From the NCBI RefSeq assembly GCF_000313915.1, contig NZ_AMYT01000021.1:1-64000 (forward strand): a stretch of 64,000 bases of DNA. The letters run 5' to 3'. The number at the start of each line of letters is the position of its first letter. Position 1 is the first letter of the stretch. The position numbers and the translations under genes were made by a program. The notes below the pieces were generated by a model. The model ran no database searches. It was not told where the DNA came from and saw only the letters and a list, made by a program, of their open reading frames with translations. Below are positions 37,127-46,068 of the stretch, in pieces. The stretch comes from Catellicoccus marimammalium M35/04/3. GTDB taxonomy: Bacteria > Bacillota > Bacilli > Lactobacillales > Catellicoccaceae.

Positions 37127-37180
37127 ATGATTCCTTTTACGTATAGAAAAGATGAAGCGTTCTTTAGGAAGATAAAATGA
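37127..37180 (+). CDS. Possible 17-residue leader peptide
   Basis: ATG at 37127 opens MIPFTYRKDEAFFRKIK; its stop TGA overlaps the next start as ATGA, a usual sign of translational coupling. AAAGGAG lies 16 bases upstream, rather far. It could be chance; no function is proposed. Confidence 0.3.
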   Translation: MIPFTYRKDEAFFRKIK

Positions 37181-38445
37181 AGAAATGTAAGAATTGTCAT
37201 ACTGAATTACGTGATGAAACCGAATTTTGTCCGGAATGTGGCGAAAAAGTAAAAAGTTCCAAAGATCCAAAACAAGAATGGATTATTGTTATTGCGATTA
37301 CGGTCGTCGTTCTTTTATTAGGTGGCGGACTATGGTGGTTTATGAAAAATGAAGAAAAACCAAAAACACCTGCGAAAAATGAACCAAAACAAGAACAAAA
37401 GAAAGACGTTATTAAAAAAGATAAAAATGTAGTTCCACCAAAAACTATTGAAGCTCAATTTGCAGAAAATCCAGCCTTTTTAGCTGCTTCTGTTTCATGG
37501 TATGGAACAACCGTTGAAGGAGAGGCAAAATGGTCTAACTGGCACCAAAAAGACTTAAAAGTGCGTGAAATTCCTTTAGATGAAAAAGCGAAAAAAGCCG
37601 CAAAAGCAGACTTCTATTGCACTTATGAATTACCGAAAAAACAAGGACAAGGGTATGTATTAACCGATGGTGGAAAAGAAGTAAATCTATATTCTGAATA
37701 TCCAAAAGATGCAAAAGTAACGCCAATGGCAACGATTTCCTTGGATAAATTAGCTGAAAAAATGTCAGAAGACAAAGTAGTGACTGCAGTAACAGAATAT
37801 AGTAATCAATTAGAATTTATTGAAGCTAAGAAGAAAGAAAAACCAAAGAAAAAAGCGAAGAAAAAAGAAAAAGCAGAGCCAAGAGAAACAGAACAACAAA
37901 AATTATTGAATGAAGTTATGGAAAAATGGCAAAAAACGGTTGATCAAATGTATGAACCTGCGACATTAGATCCAAAAGCGGAAAGTATTCAATTTAAAGA
38001 TCAAAAAATTGTGAATAAGATTGAAGATAAGAACGATTGCTTATTATCTATGGAAGGAAAATTTGCGGATGTTTCTATGCAAGAAACTTCTTCTGGCTAC
38101 CAAGTGATTGGTGCTTATTATGGCACAAGTGAAAATGCGAAAGGATATCGCTACCTATTTGTTCTTCATGATGGCAAACCAGAAGTCTATGTCGCTCATT
38201 TACCAGAGGCTGTAGGAGATACTGCTCGTGGAGATGCGATGAACTTTGTTCCAACGCAAGATAAAGCCTTGATCGATGCTTTTACAGACTTGATGGATGA
38301 AGAGAAAACAAAGACAAAAGAAAAATCTGTAGATACAAAAGACACAACAGAAGTAGAAGAAGAAGTAGAAGTGAAAGAAACGATAGATGAAGATGGTTCT
38401 TCTATCGATGAATCTGTCATTATTGAAACTACTTATGCAAACTAG
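37177..38445 (+). CDS. Zinc-ribbon membrane protein with DUF4767-like domain (1)
   Basis: 422 residues. N-terminal zinc ribbon with two CxxC pairs (CKNCHTELRDETEFCPECGEK), one membrane helix about residues 31-55 (IIVIAITVVVLLLGGGLWWF), a Lys-rich linker, a domain from about 85 (LAASVSWYGTTVEGEAKWSNW), and a DUF4767-like part from about 245 (LLNEVMEKWQKTVDQMY, then GYQVIGAYYGTSENAKGYRYLFVLHDGKPEVYVAHLPE). The acidic tail ends in ETTYAN. The ribbon is likely cytoplasmic and the large part outside. A close paralogue is at 39647. Such proteins are frequent in Enterococcaceae and lack a known role. Start has AGGAAG about 6 bases upstream. Confidence 0.8.
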   Translation: MKKCKNCHTELRDETEFCPECGEKVKSSKDPKQEWIIVIAITVVVLLLGGGLWWFMKNEEKPKTPAKNEPKQEQKKDVIKKDKNVVPPKTIEAQFAENPAFLAASVSWYGTTVEGEAKWSNWHQKDLKVREIPLDEKAKKAAKADFYCTYELPKKQGQGYVLTDGGKEVNLYSEYPKDAKVTPMATISLDKLAEKMSEDKVVTAVTEYSNQLEFIEAKKKEKPKKKAKKKEKAEPRETEQQKLLNEVMEKWQKTVDQMYEPATLDPKAESIQFKDQKIVNKIEDKNDCLLSMEGKFADVSMQETSSGYQVIGAYYGTSENAKGYRYLFVLHDGKPEVYVAHLPEAVGDTARGDAMNFVPTQDKALIDAFTDLMDEEKTKTKEKSVDTKDTTEVEEEVEVKETIDEDGSSIDESVIIETTYAN

Positions 38446-38475
38446 AAAAGACGAGGAGTATTCCTCGTCTTTTTT
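38446..38475. terminator. Bidirectional Rho-independent terminator
   Basis: AAAAGACGAGGA (38446-38457) pairs with TCCTCGTCTTTT (38462-38473). Confidence 0.88.
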
Positions 38476-38476
38476 A

Positions 38477-38686
38477 TTATTGGTTTTCTTTCCAAGGGAA
38501 TTGATCTGCTTTACGAAAAATGCATAGGGTCTGCCAAAAAGTACAAAAGACCATGTTTTTGAAACGGGTCCATGTTTTGTTTTTGGAAACTAAAAATTCA
38601 AAAAAGTGGATGCAAAATAACATACAAAAACGCCCTAGCAAAAAAATGATAAAAGAGAAAAGAATAAAAATAAAAATTGCGCCCAT
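38477..38686 (-). CDS. Possible 69-residue membrane protein
   Basis: Lies in a 430-base gap between two plus-strand genes. The first 30 residues are very hydrophobic (MGAIFIFILFSFIIFLLG), then a Lys/Trp/Phe-rich part. AAAGGACGG lies about 8 bases before the ATG on the reverse strand, and a bidirectional terminator starts right after the stop, which favours a real gene. No family recognised and no clear promoter. The rest of the gap (38687-38875) is T/A-rich with no other feature. Confidence 0.4.
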   Translation of the reverse strand: MGAIFIFILFSFIIFLLGRFCMLFCIHFFEFLVSKNKTWTRFKNMVFCTFWQTLCIFRKADQFPWKENQ

Positions 38687-38875
38687 CGTTAATCCGTCCT
38701 TTGTCTGTATTTTTCTTTAGTTTAACTCTTTTTTCTTTTTGTGTCTGAGTTTTTATGCTTGAAGGAGTTCTTTTATTTCTTAATAAAGAAGAGAATTTTT
38801 CAAATAAAAATTATAGTGGAATCTTCGATTTTTTATTATAGTTCTATGAATATCTATGATTAAAGGAGAAAAAAG

Positions 38876-39628
38876 ATGAGTTTTTGTCCAAATTGTGGTC
38901 ATGAAACGAAAGAAAATGCTAAGTTTTGTGACCGATGTGGTAAAAATTTAAACGAAAATGAACCATCAAAAAAACCAAAAAAGAAAAGAGGAATGATTAT
39001 CATTGTGATTCTTTTCCTTCTTTTATTACTTCTCTTTGGTTTTTATTTTTTAATGAAACCTAAAGAAGATCATTCAAAAGAGCATCAAGAAAGTATTTCT
39101 TCAGTCTCAAGTGTTCAATCTTCTTCTAGTACAAAAGAAAAAGAAAGTACAACACCATCGACTACAGAAGTGACAGAATCTACAACCGAGGAAAAAGAAA
39201 CGCAAGTGACAGGAGAAGAAATTGGAAGCAACGTACGTAATTTACTTGCGGCAAGTATTTTATATGTCAAAGAGAATCCACCAGGAAGTCTTTGGAATGG
39301 TAATGATTATGCATACAAAGCAAAAGGAACAAAAGAGGCGAAACCAGAATATTTCAATGAAGGTGGAAGTTATGGATATGTCTTTGAAAATAAACAAGTG
39401 GTAGGTGCAGGAGGCAGTCCAATGTTTGTTCCTAGTGAAGATGGCCAAAAAATGTATTTTTACACTACAGGTGGAGTTCCTACAGTGGATGATGATGGAA
39501 ACTCTTATATGGAGCCAAGAAACCCAGAAGATAAAGTATCTGTAGATGAACTCGCTACGTTTATCAATACACAAGGGAAAACAGAAGAATATCAAAATTT
39601 AGTACAACGAATGACGATTAATGGATAG
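38876..39628 (+). CDS. Zinc-ribbon membrane protein without DUF4767
   Basis: 250 residues. Zinc ribbon CPNCGHETKENAKFCDRCGK, membrane helix about 39-60 (IIIVILFLLLLLLFGFYFL), a Ser/Thr/Glu linker, then a domain from about 120 (NLLAASILYVKENPPGSLWNGNDYAYKAKGT) that parallels the SWYG region of the two neighbours but lacks their DUF4767 part. It ends MTING, like the ING end of the 39647 protein. TAAAGGAGAAAA precedes the ATG. Co-directional with the next gene 18 bases on, so an operon. Function unknown. Confidence 0.78.
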   Translation: MSFCPNCGHETKENAKFCDRCGKNLNENEPSKKPKKKRGMIIIVILFLLLLLLFGFYFLMKPKEDHSKEHQESISSVSSVQSSSSTKEKESTTPSTTEVTESTTEEKETQVTGEEIGSNVRNLLAASILYVKENPPGSLWNGNDYAYKAKGTKEAKPEYFNEGGSYGYVFENKQVVGAGGSPMFVPSEDGQKMYFYTTGGVPTVDDDGNSYMEPRNPEDKVSVDELATFINTQGKTEEYQNLVQRMTING

Positions 39629-39646
39629 TGAAAAGAAGGGAAGAAA

Positions 39647-41146
39647 ATGAAGAAATGTAAAAAATGTGGGACAGAATTGCGCGATGGCGCAGAATTTTGT
39701 TCTGAATGTGGCGCAAAAGTAAAGGCCAAAAAATGGGTTCCTTGGACGATTGGTGGTGTCGTTGTTGTTTTATTAGGAGGAGGAATTTGGTTTTTTGCTC
39801 AAAATGATGACGCAAAAGACATAACCGAGGGAGAACCAAAACAAGAAACAGTAGCGTCAAAAGAAGAGGAATCTTTAGAGAAAAAATTGGTAGAAAATCC
39901 AACGTTTCTAGCTGCGGCTGTTTCTTGGTATGGAAGTACTACTCAAAACAATGAAGGATGGGATAATTGGAAATTAAAAACAACCGCTGTAGAACAGTGG
40001 AAAATGGATCCTAGATGTCAAAATACAGAAAAAGGCGATGGATATTATTATGCTTTTAAAGCAAAAGAGGAAAGAAATAATTTTTCTGGTTATGTGATTT
40101 CTAAAGATAAACATACGATTTATCTTTATAGTCGCTATTCTGTCGCTGAAGGAGTACCAGAAAAACCATTCGCAACGATTACCATTGCAGATTTAGCTAA
40201 AAAAATCGAAGAAGAGGGAAAAACTTCAGAAATTGAAAAGCAAGCCAAGGAAATCAAAGTGTCAGGTGAAGACAAAGAAGAGAAAAAAGAAGAAAAAGAC
40301 CCTGTTTTAGAACTTGGGAATAAACAAGTGGAATTGCATGATTATATGGAAAAATGGCAAAAAGCAATGGGGCAAGAATATACTGAAGCTCCCGTAGACC
40401 CAGATGAAGATGGCATCATCGAAATGAAAGATGTAACGATTACAAATCATTTAGATGGAAAAGAGGATGCATTACTTTCTATTGAAGGAAAATTTGTAGA
40501 TGTATCTATTGTTAAGCCAAGTAAGCAAGGCTATCAAGTGGTTGCGGCTTACTCTGGGGTAAGTGAAAATGCGAAAAAATATCGTTATCTTTTTGTTTTA
40601 CATGATAATAAACCAGAAGTATTAGTAGCGACTCTACCTGCAGCGATTGGGGAAACCAAAAAAGGGCCAGCGATTAATTTTGTGCCCACTAAAAATGAAG
40701 CTTTGCCTTCTGCTTTTGCGGAAATTGTAAAAACAGGAAAAGCACCTGAGGCACCAAAGAAAGCGAAAAATGTCGTTAATTCTTTAGAAGATGCCAAGGA
40801 AATTTATAAAAAAGCTTTAAATAGGGATTGTGAGGAAGGAACAGAGCCATATCCAGATGCACCAGGAATGGGAAAAAATGGAGAGCCTATACCTGGAGAA
40901 ATGAGCTCTAAATGGAAAGAAAATTCTGATGGAACATATACTTATTTTTATTCTGTAAATAATGGTGGAGCGATTCGTGGTCATACTACCATCTATCCAG
41001 ATGGTTCCGTAGAAAGATTTACTGCACATAACGGACAATTTATTGGTGGAAAATGTACTTACCAAGATGTAGAAGACGGAACGGCTGAAAAGAAATTGAT
41101 GGGTTTAGGTGATGAAGAATTAGCAAATGCAGGAATTAATGGCTAG
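39647..41146 (+). CDS. Zinc-ribbon membrane protein with DUF4767-like domain (2)
   Basis: 499 residues. CKKCGTELRDGAEFCSECGAK ribbon, membrane helix about 32-48, domain FLAAAVSWYGSTTQNNEGWDNW, DUF4767-like domain from about 230 (DYMEKWQKAMGQEYTEAPVDP, YQVVAAYSGVSENAKKYRYLFVLHDNKPEVLVATLP). An extra C-terminal domain of about 120 residues absent from the 37177 paralogue (TYTYFYSVNNGGAIRGHTTIYPDGSVERF) resembles secreted extensions in lactic acid bacterial DUF4767 proteins. AAGAAGGGAAG is the ribosome binding site; second gene of the pair with 38876. Cell-envelope protein of unknown role. Confidence 0.8.
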   Translation: MKKCKKCGTELRDGAEFCSECGAKVKAKKWVPWTIGGVVVVLLGGGIWFFAQNDDAKDITEGEPKQETVASKEEESLEKKLVENPTFLAAAVSWYGSTTQNNEGWDNWKLKTTAVEQWKMDPRCQNTEKGDGYYYAFKAKEERNNFSGYVISKDKHTIYLYSRYSVAEGVPEKPFATITIADLAKKIEEEGKTSEIEKQAKEIKVSGEDKEEKKEEKDPVLELGNKQVELHDYMEKWQKAMGQEYTEAPVDPDEDGIIEMKDVTITNHLDGKEDALLSIEGKFVDVSIVKPSKQGYQVVAAYSGVSENAKKYRYLFVLHDNKPEVLVATLPAAIGETKKGPAINFVPTKNEALPSAFAEIVKTGKAPEAPKKAKNVVNSLEDAKEIYKKALNRDCEEGTEPYPDAPGMGKNGEPIPGEMSSKWKENSDGTYTYFYSVNNGGAIRGHTTIYPDGSVERFTAHNGQFIGGKCTYQDVEDGTAEKKLMGLGDEELANAGING

Positions 41147-41165
41147 TAAGTAAATAAACACATAA

Positions 41166-41195
41166 AAAGAGAGCTGAAATTCAGCTCTCTTTTAC
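41166..41195. terminator. Bidirectional Rho-independent terminator
   Basis: AAAGAGAGCTGAA (41166-41178) with TTCAGCTCTCTTT (41180-41192); shared by convergent genes. Confidence 0.88.
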
Positions 41196-41197
41196 TA

Positions 41198-41428
41198 TTA
41201 TTCTGTAATTTCTTCTTCTGTTACCATTTGATATTTGGCATCTTTTGGTTGTAAGAAGAGTACTTCTTTTCCTTTTTGGAAAGTTCCTTTCACTGCCGCC
41301 ATTTCTTGCATCGCGCGGTCGACTTCTGCTTTTTTCAATCCTTCTTTAAAGTAACGAGGACGGAAATGTTGCATTTTATTTTCACTAGTAACAAAAGTTA
41401 ATACTAAATCACGATCTTTGACTTCCAT
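41198..41428 (-). CDS. DUF2922 family small protein
   Basis: 76 residues from ATG 41428, which follows AAGGAGGTTTTTCTC; the ATG at 41446 lies upstream of that ribosome binding site and is rejected. Sequence MEVKDRDLVLTFVTSENKMQ with GLKKAEVDRAMQEMA and KYQMVTEEEITE agrees with DUF2922. The usual partner DUF1659 is directly upstream. Function of the pair is unknown. Confidence 0.78.
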   Translation of the reverse strand: MEVKDRDLVLTFVTSENKMQHFRPRYFKEGLKKAEVDRAMQEMAAVKGTFQKGKEVLFLQPKDAKYQMVTEEEITE

Positions 41429-41452
41429 GAGAAAAACCTCCTTCAAATGGTA

Positions 41453-41671
41453 CTATGCTTCTTTTTCTGGAACGAGTTCATAAATTTCACGGCTAGCTCC
41501 ATCATATTGTAAATCTTCCTTCATCAATTGATGGATTGCTTTACCAAAACGATGAATATTTTCATCACTGGCTTTTTCTGTTAAATAAGGCACAGAGACG
41601 TGCACTTTTTTCTCAGGATCTGCTACATAACTGAAATGATAAATGACATTTGCTTTTTCAAAATTTGACAT
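41453..41671 (-). CDS. DUF1659 family small protein
   Basis: 72 residues: ANVIYHFSYVADPEKKVHVSVPYLTEKASDENIHRFGKAI and a C-terminal REIYELVP. AAAGGAGCGATT precedes the ATG. First gene of the DUF1659-DUF2922 pair, 24 bases before the DUF2922 start, a gene order common in Bacilli. Function unknown. Confidence 0.75.
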   Translation of the reverse strand: MSNFEKANVIYHFSYVADPEKKVHVSVPYLTEKASDENIHRFGKAIHQLMKEDLQYDGASREIYELVPEKEA

Positions 41672-41861
41672 TTTTAATCGCTCCTTTATGTTGATTGAAG
41701 CTCCCGGGCGCTTTCACTTATATATAAACGAATCAAAGATAAGATTTTTTGGGTAGAAACTGAAAAAAAATAAATTTTTTTTAATAGAGAATACAATGTT
41801 AAGTTATTTGCTATACAATGAAGGGGAAAATATAGATTAAGTGGAATAGAGGAAAAGGAAT

Positions 41862-44800
41862 ATGAAAAAGAAAATTTTGTGTTGTTTTTTGTCTATATTG
41901 TTAGTAGTTATTAATGTTTTACCTCTTAGTACCCCCTTTGTCTTTGCACAAACAAGGACTAATCTAAATGCTTCAGGGATTATTGATTCCATCACCATCG
42001 AACCCCATGATGTACAAGATGGAAGTAATGTCAAAGTTGAGGTTTCTTTCTCTGAGAAATCTTCGCAACAAATCAAACCTGGGGACACCCTTACTTTACA
42101 ATTACCCAATGATAGTAGTGGTGCACTAGAGGCGTATAACCATAGTTATGATTTAAGAACGTCTGATGGTAAAACCATTGGCCGAGTAGTAATTTCTAAT
42201 GGTCAGGTGCAAGTGACTTTCACTGATGAAGTTGAAAAACTAGACCATGTACATGGAAATTTTGAATTTACTTGTACTGCAAATAATAAAACAGGAAAAG
42301 ATGGAACCGAAGGACGTCCAGTAACGATTACTAGTGATTTTGGTATTTCTGGAATTACTCCACCATCAGTTACGATCCAACCTTCAGAGACGGTTGGACC
42401 TGGAGGAGGTAAATATCCGTTTTATTATAAGACAGGGACCATTGAAAAAGATGCTAATCATGAGGTAACTTATTGGCTAAATGCGAATTTAAATAAAGAC
42501 TATCTTTCTTCTGATATTGTGATTGAAGACCAAATTGGTTCAGGTCAAGAGATGCTATGGGATAAATGTGAAATTTATCTAGATAGTACGATGAATTCAG
42601 ATAGTGCTCATAACTGCACACTAACCCCTCAAGAATTCGTCGAAAAAGGATATGGGAAAATCGAGTTAATCGATGGAGATAAAAATCATTTCAAAATCAC
42701 TATTAATCAAGATAAAATTCGCTATACGACCGTAACAGTACGTTATCGTACAAAGATTACTGATTTATCACAAAAAGAATTTGAGAACCAATCAAAAGCT
42801 ACTTACAAGAAGTTTTATGATAATCAACCAACTACAGACAATAGTAATATTTCCATCGACAATGTTTATCTTGGCGGTAGTGGTGGTGGAGATACTCCGA
42901 CCAGTAAAACTGAACTGAATGTTAAAAAACAATGGATCGATGCCAATGACCAAGATGGAATTCGTCCAGAGTTCATCGAGGTACAATTATATGCCAATGG
43001 AAAACCAAAAGGAGAAAAAGTAGTTTTAAATGACAGTAATCATTGGTTTTACACTTGGAAAGATTTACCAACAAAAGAAAATGGACAAAAAATTGAATAT
43101 ACCGTTAAAGAAGTAAGTAATGTTCCAGGATACACCACAAAAGTGGAACGTGTAAATCGTTCTTTTTTAATTACCAATACGCATGAACCAGAAAAAACAG
43201 AAGTTCGGGGCTTAAAAGTATGGCAAGATAATCATAATCAAGATAATGTCCGCCCCTCTTCTATTATCGTTCGTCTATATGCGGATGGTGTCGAAGTAGA
43301 TCAAAAAGTCGTGACGGGTGTGAGCGATGAATGGAAGTATGAATTTACAAATTTACCAAAATATAAAGACGGTAAAAAAATTCAATACATTGTCCGAGAA
43401 GATAAAATTCCTAATTATGTAAGTACAAATAAAGAAAGTATCATTGTGAATACACACAAACTGAATAAAACGAGCATTGATGTGTTAAAAGCTTGGGATG
43501 ATAAAGACGATCAAGATGGCAAACGTCCAACTTCGATTCAAGTTCAATTGTACGCGAATGATACGATTAAGGTTGGTCATCCTGTAACTCTAAATGAAAA
43601 TAATCATTGGAGTTACAGTTGGGACGGATTAGATGAAAATAAAGATGGCAAAAAAATTCGTTACAGTGTCAAAGAAATTTCTAAGATTCCAGGATATGAG
43701 ACTTCTATTACAGATGAAGGGAATGGTACCTTTGTCATTACTAACCGTCATGAAGTAGAATATACCTCCATCAAAGGTAAGAAAATTTGGCGCGATGGAC
43801 AAGACCAAGATAAACAACGTCCAGCGAAATTAATGATTCACTTGTATGCCAACGGAAAAGAAGTTTCTACTCAAGTGATTACAGGAACAGGAGATACATG
43901 GAACTATGAATTTACCCATCTGCCAAAATATGAAAATGGGAAAGAAATTCAATATACCGTTACAGAAGACCGAATTCCTAATTACACAGGTCAAATTGAA
44001 GGAACTACGATTACCAATACACATAGTCCTAATGAAACACATATCAGTGTATTAAAACGTTGGGAAGATGAAGGAAATCAAGATGGAAAACGTCCTTCCT
44101 CGATTCAGGTTCAACTTTATGCGAATGGAAAAGAGAAAGGTACTCCTATCACTTTAGATGAAAAAAATAAATGGAGCTACACGTGGGATCATTTACCTCA
44201 AAATGAAGCAGGAAAAGAAATTCATTACGAAGTCAAAGAAATTTCTAACGTTCCAGGCTATACTTCTAGCCAAACCATTCGTCCGGATGGCACGATTGTT
44301 TTGACTAATACTTATGCGCCAGAACAAACTGAGATTAAAGGAAAGAAAATTTGGCAAGACCATAATAATGAAGACCAAAAACGTCCCAAGGCGATTTTAG
44401 TTTTCTTATATGCCGACGGTGTTCAAGTAGATAAACAATTAGTACATGGAGAAGGAAATGAATGGCAATTTTCTTTCAAAAATCTGCCAAAATATAAAGA
44501 GGGCAAAGAAATTCATTATTCCATCAAAGAAGAGAAAGTTCCAGAATATACAACAAAAATTGAAGGAACCACCATTACAAATACGTATCAACCAGAGACA
44601 ACTCAGATCTCGGTGAAAAAAGAATGGAAAGATGATAATAATGCGGAAAATAAACGTCCTTCCTCAATTCAAGTACAATTGTATGCTAATGGAAAACCAC
44701 AAGGAGAAGCGATTGAACTCAATGAAAAAAATCACTGGTCTTATCAATGGACAGGATTGAAAGAAAATGAGACAGGCAAAAAAATCATTTATACGGTCAA

Positions 44801-45923
44801 GGAAAAATCGATACCAAAAGATTATACAAGTACAGTGACCAAAGAAGGACTGACTTCATTTATTATTGTGAATACTTTTGTCCCGCCAGTGACTCCACCA
44901 GTCACACCACCAGAAAAACCAGAAACAACAGAAATTCGAGGGGAAAAAGTGTGGGAAGACCATCATAATCAAGATGGAGTAAGACCAGAATCGATTGAGA
45001 TTCATCTTTATGCCAACGGAAAAGAAGTGGCGAAAAAAGAAGTGACAGGTACAGGTGATCGTTGGTCTTATGAATTTACGAATTTACCAAAATTTGAAGA
45101 GGGAAAAGAAATTCAATATACAGTGACCGAAGATAAAATTCCAAATTATACAGGAAAAATTGAAGGCACGACCATCACCAATACCCATGCGCCAAATGAG
45201 ACGCATCTAACCGTGATGAAGCGTTGGGAAGATAACAACAATGAAGATAAAAAGCGTCCAGAAGCCATTAAAGTTCAATTGTATGCGGATGGAAAAGAAA
45301 AAGGAGAACCTGTTTTCTTAAATGAAGAGAACCAATGGAGTTATACTTGGAGTCATTTGCCAGAAAAGGTAGATGGGAAAAAAGTAAACTATGAAGTAAA
45401 AGAAGTAACAAAAGTACTAGGTTATGAAACGAGTCAAAAAGTAGGAGAAGATGGCACAGTGGTCATTATAAATACATATACAAAACCACCAAAACCACCC
45501 GTTCCACCGGTGACTCCGCCAGTAGAAAGTTCTGATACGGAGTCGACAAAAGAAGATGCGACAGAATCTTCTGTTCCTGTAGAGAGCACAGAAACAACGA
45601 CTCCAATCGAATCAACAGAAACAACAAAACCAGTGGAATCTACAGAAAGTACAGAAACAACTTCTTCCACTCATAGTACCGAATCAAGTACAACAGAAGA
45701 AAGTGAATCTTCTACTTCTTCATCATCAGAAAGTACAAGAGAAGGAGAAATCTTTCCACCAAAAACAAGTTCTTCAGCCAAACCAACAAAAGAAGAACGC
45801 AAAGAAAAGGGAAAATTACCTCAAACAGGAACTCGTTCTTCTTTAGAATTTATTCTAGTGGGATGGGCTTTGGTTTCAAGTGCGGTCATTTTATTCTTTT
45901 TATATAAAAAATATCGTTCTTAG
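41862..45923 (+). CDS. LPQTG collagen-adhesin-like protein with nine Cna-B repeats
   Basis: 1353 residues. Signal peptide 1-30 (cut near VFAQT). Residues about 35-345: two-domain A region of Cna-type adhesins (IDSITIEPHDVQDGSNVKVEVSF, GDTLTLQLPND; then GPGGGKYPFYYKTGTIEK). Residues about 350-1205: nine Cna-B repeats of 80-90 residues, each starting K-x-W-x-D-x-x-x-Q/E-D-x-x-R-P and ending I-x-N-T; conserved Lys, VKE-type Glu and final Asn fit intramolecular isopeptide bonds. Two repeat types alternate: LKxW...VQLYANG and RG/KGxKxW...LYADG/HLYANG. A Pro/Ser/Thr-rich stalk follows, then LPQTG at 1319-1323. An adhesin of the Cna family; collagen binding is possible but not shown. Alternating repeats suggest expansion by pair duplication. 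Confidence 0.93.
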   Translation: MKKKILCCFLSILLVVINVLPLSTPFVFAQTRTNLNASGIIDSITIEPHDVQDGSNVKVEVSFSEKSSQQIKPGDTLTLQLPNDSSGALEAYNHSYDLRTSDGKTIGRVVISNGQVQVTFTDEVEKLDHVHGNFEFTCTANNKTGKDGTEGRPVTITSDFGISGITPPSVTIQPSETVGPGGGKYPFYYKTGTIEKDANHEVTYWLNANLNKDYLSSDIVIEDQIGSGQEMLWDKCEIYLDSTMNSDSAHNCTLTPQEFVEKGYGKIELIDGDKNHFKITINQDKIRYTTVTVRYRTKITDLSQKEFENQSKATYKKFYDNQPTTDNSNISIDNVYLGGSGGGDTPTSKTELNVKKQWIDANDQDGIRPEFIEVQLYANGKPKGEKVVLNDSNHWFYTWKDLPTKENGQKIEYTVKEVSNVPGYTTKVERVNRSFLITNTHEPEKTEVRGLKVWQDNHNQDNVRPSSIIVRLYADGVEVDQKVVTGVSDEWKYEFTNLPKYKDGKKIQYIVREDKIPNYVSTNKESIIVNTHKLNKTSIDVLKAWDDKDDQDGKRPTSIQVQLYANDTIKVGHPVTLNENNHWSYSWDGLDENKDGKKIRYSVKEISKIPGYETSITDEGNGTFVITNRHEVEYTSIKGKKIWRDGQDQDKQRPAKLMIHLYANGKEVSTQVITGTGDTWNYEFTHLPKYENGKEIQYTVTEDRIPNYTGQIEGTTITNTHSPNETHISVLKRWEDEGNQDGKRPSSIQVQLYANGKEKGTPITLDEKNKWSYTWDHLPQNEAGKEIHYEVKEISNVPGYTSSQTIRPDGTIVLTNTYAPEQTEIKGKKIWQDHNNEDQKRPKAILVFLYADGVQVDKQLVHGEGNEWQFSFKNLPKYKEGKEIHYSIKEEKVPEYTTKIEGTTITNTYQPETTQISVKKEWKDDNNAENKRPSSIQVQLYANGKPQGEAIELNEKNHWSYQWTGLKENETGKKIIYTVKEKSIPKDYTSTVTKEGLTSFIIVNTFVPPVTPPVTPPEKPETTEIRGEKVWEDHHNQDGVRPESIEIHLYANGKEVAKKEVTGTGDRWSYEFTNLPKFEEGKEIQYTVTEDKIPNYTGKIEGTTITNTHAPNETHLTVMKRWEDNNNEDKKRPEAIKVQLYADGKEKGEPVFLNEENQWSYTWSHLPEKVDGKKVNYEVKEVTKVLGYETSQKVGEDGTVVIINTYTKPPKPPVPPVTPPVESSDTESTKEDATESSVPVESTETTTPIESTETTKPVESTESTETTSSTHSTESSTTEESESSTSSSSESTREGEIFPPKTSSSAKPTKEERKEKGKLPQTGTRSSLEFILVGWALVSSAVILFFLYKKYRS

Positions 45924-45930
45924 ATAAAAA

Positions 45931-45973
45931 GCGAACATTTCTTCGATGAAGAAGAGATGTTCGTTTCTTTTTT
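45931..45973 (+). terminator. Rho-independent terminator
   Basis: GAACATTTCTTC (45933-45944) pairs with GAAGAGATGTTC (45951-45962) with one mismatch or wobble, then T-rich sequence. Confidence 0.75.
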
Positions 45974-46005
45974 ATAATAAATAAGAAAAAACCGGTCGGA
46001 TAAAC

Positions 46006-46034
46006 TTGCAAGCGATAAGAAAAATCGCTAGTAT
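46006..46034 (+). promoter_or_regulatory. gltX promoter with inverted repeat in the spacer
   Basis: TTGCAA (46006-46011), 17 bases, TAGTAT (46029-46034). AGCGAT (46011-46016) and ATCGCT (46024-46029) form an inverted repeat filling the spacer, a possible operator. Confidence 0.5.
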
Positions 46035-46068
46035 TAATAATGAATATAAGAAGAAAGAGGAATAACTA

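Noticed and set aside
36935-37270. 111-codon reverse-strand frame
   Set aside because: It crosses the 36943 terminator, the promoter area and the start of the zinc-ribbon gene, with no supporting signals.
45974-46068. T-box leader for gltX
   Set aside because: The leader is under 50 bases from the likely start of transcription and has no T-box sequence.
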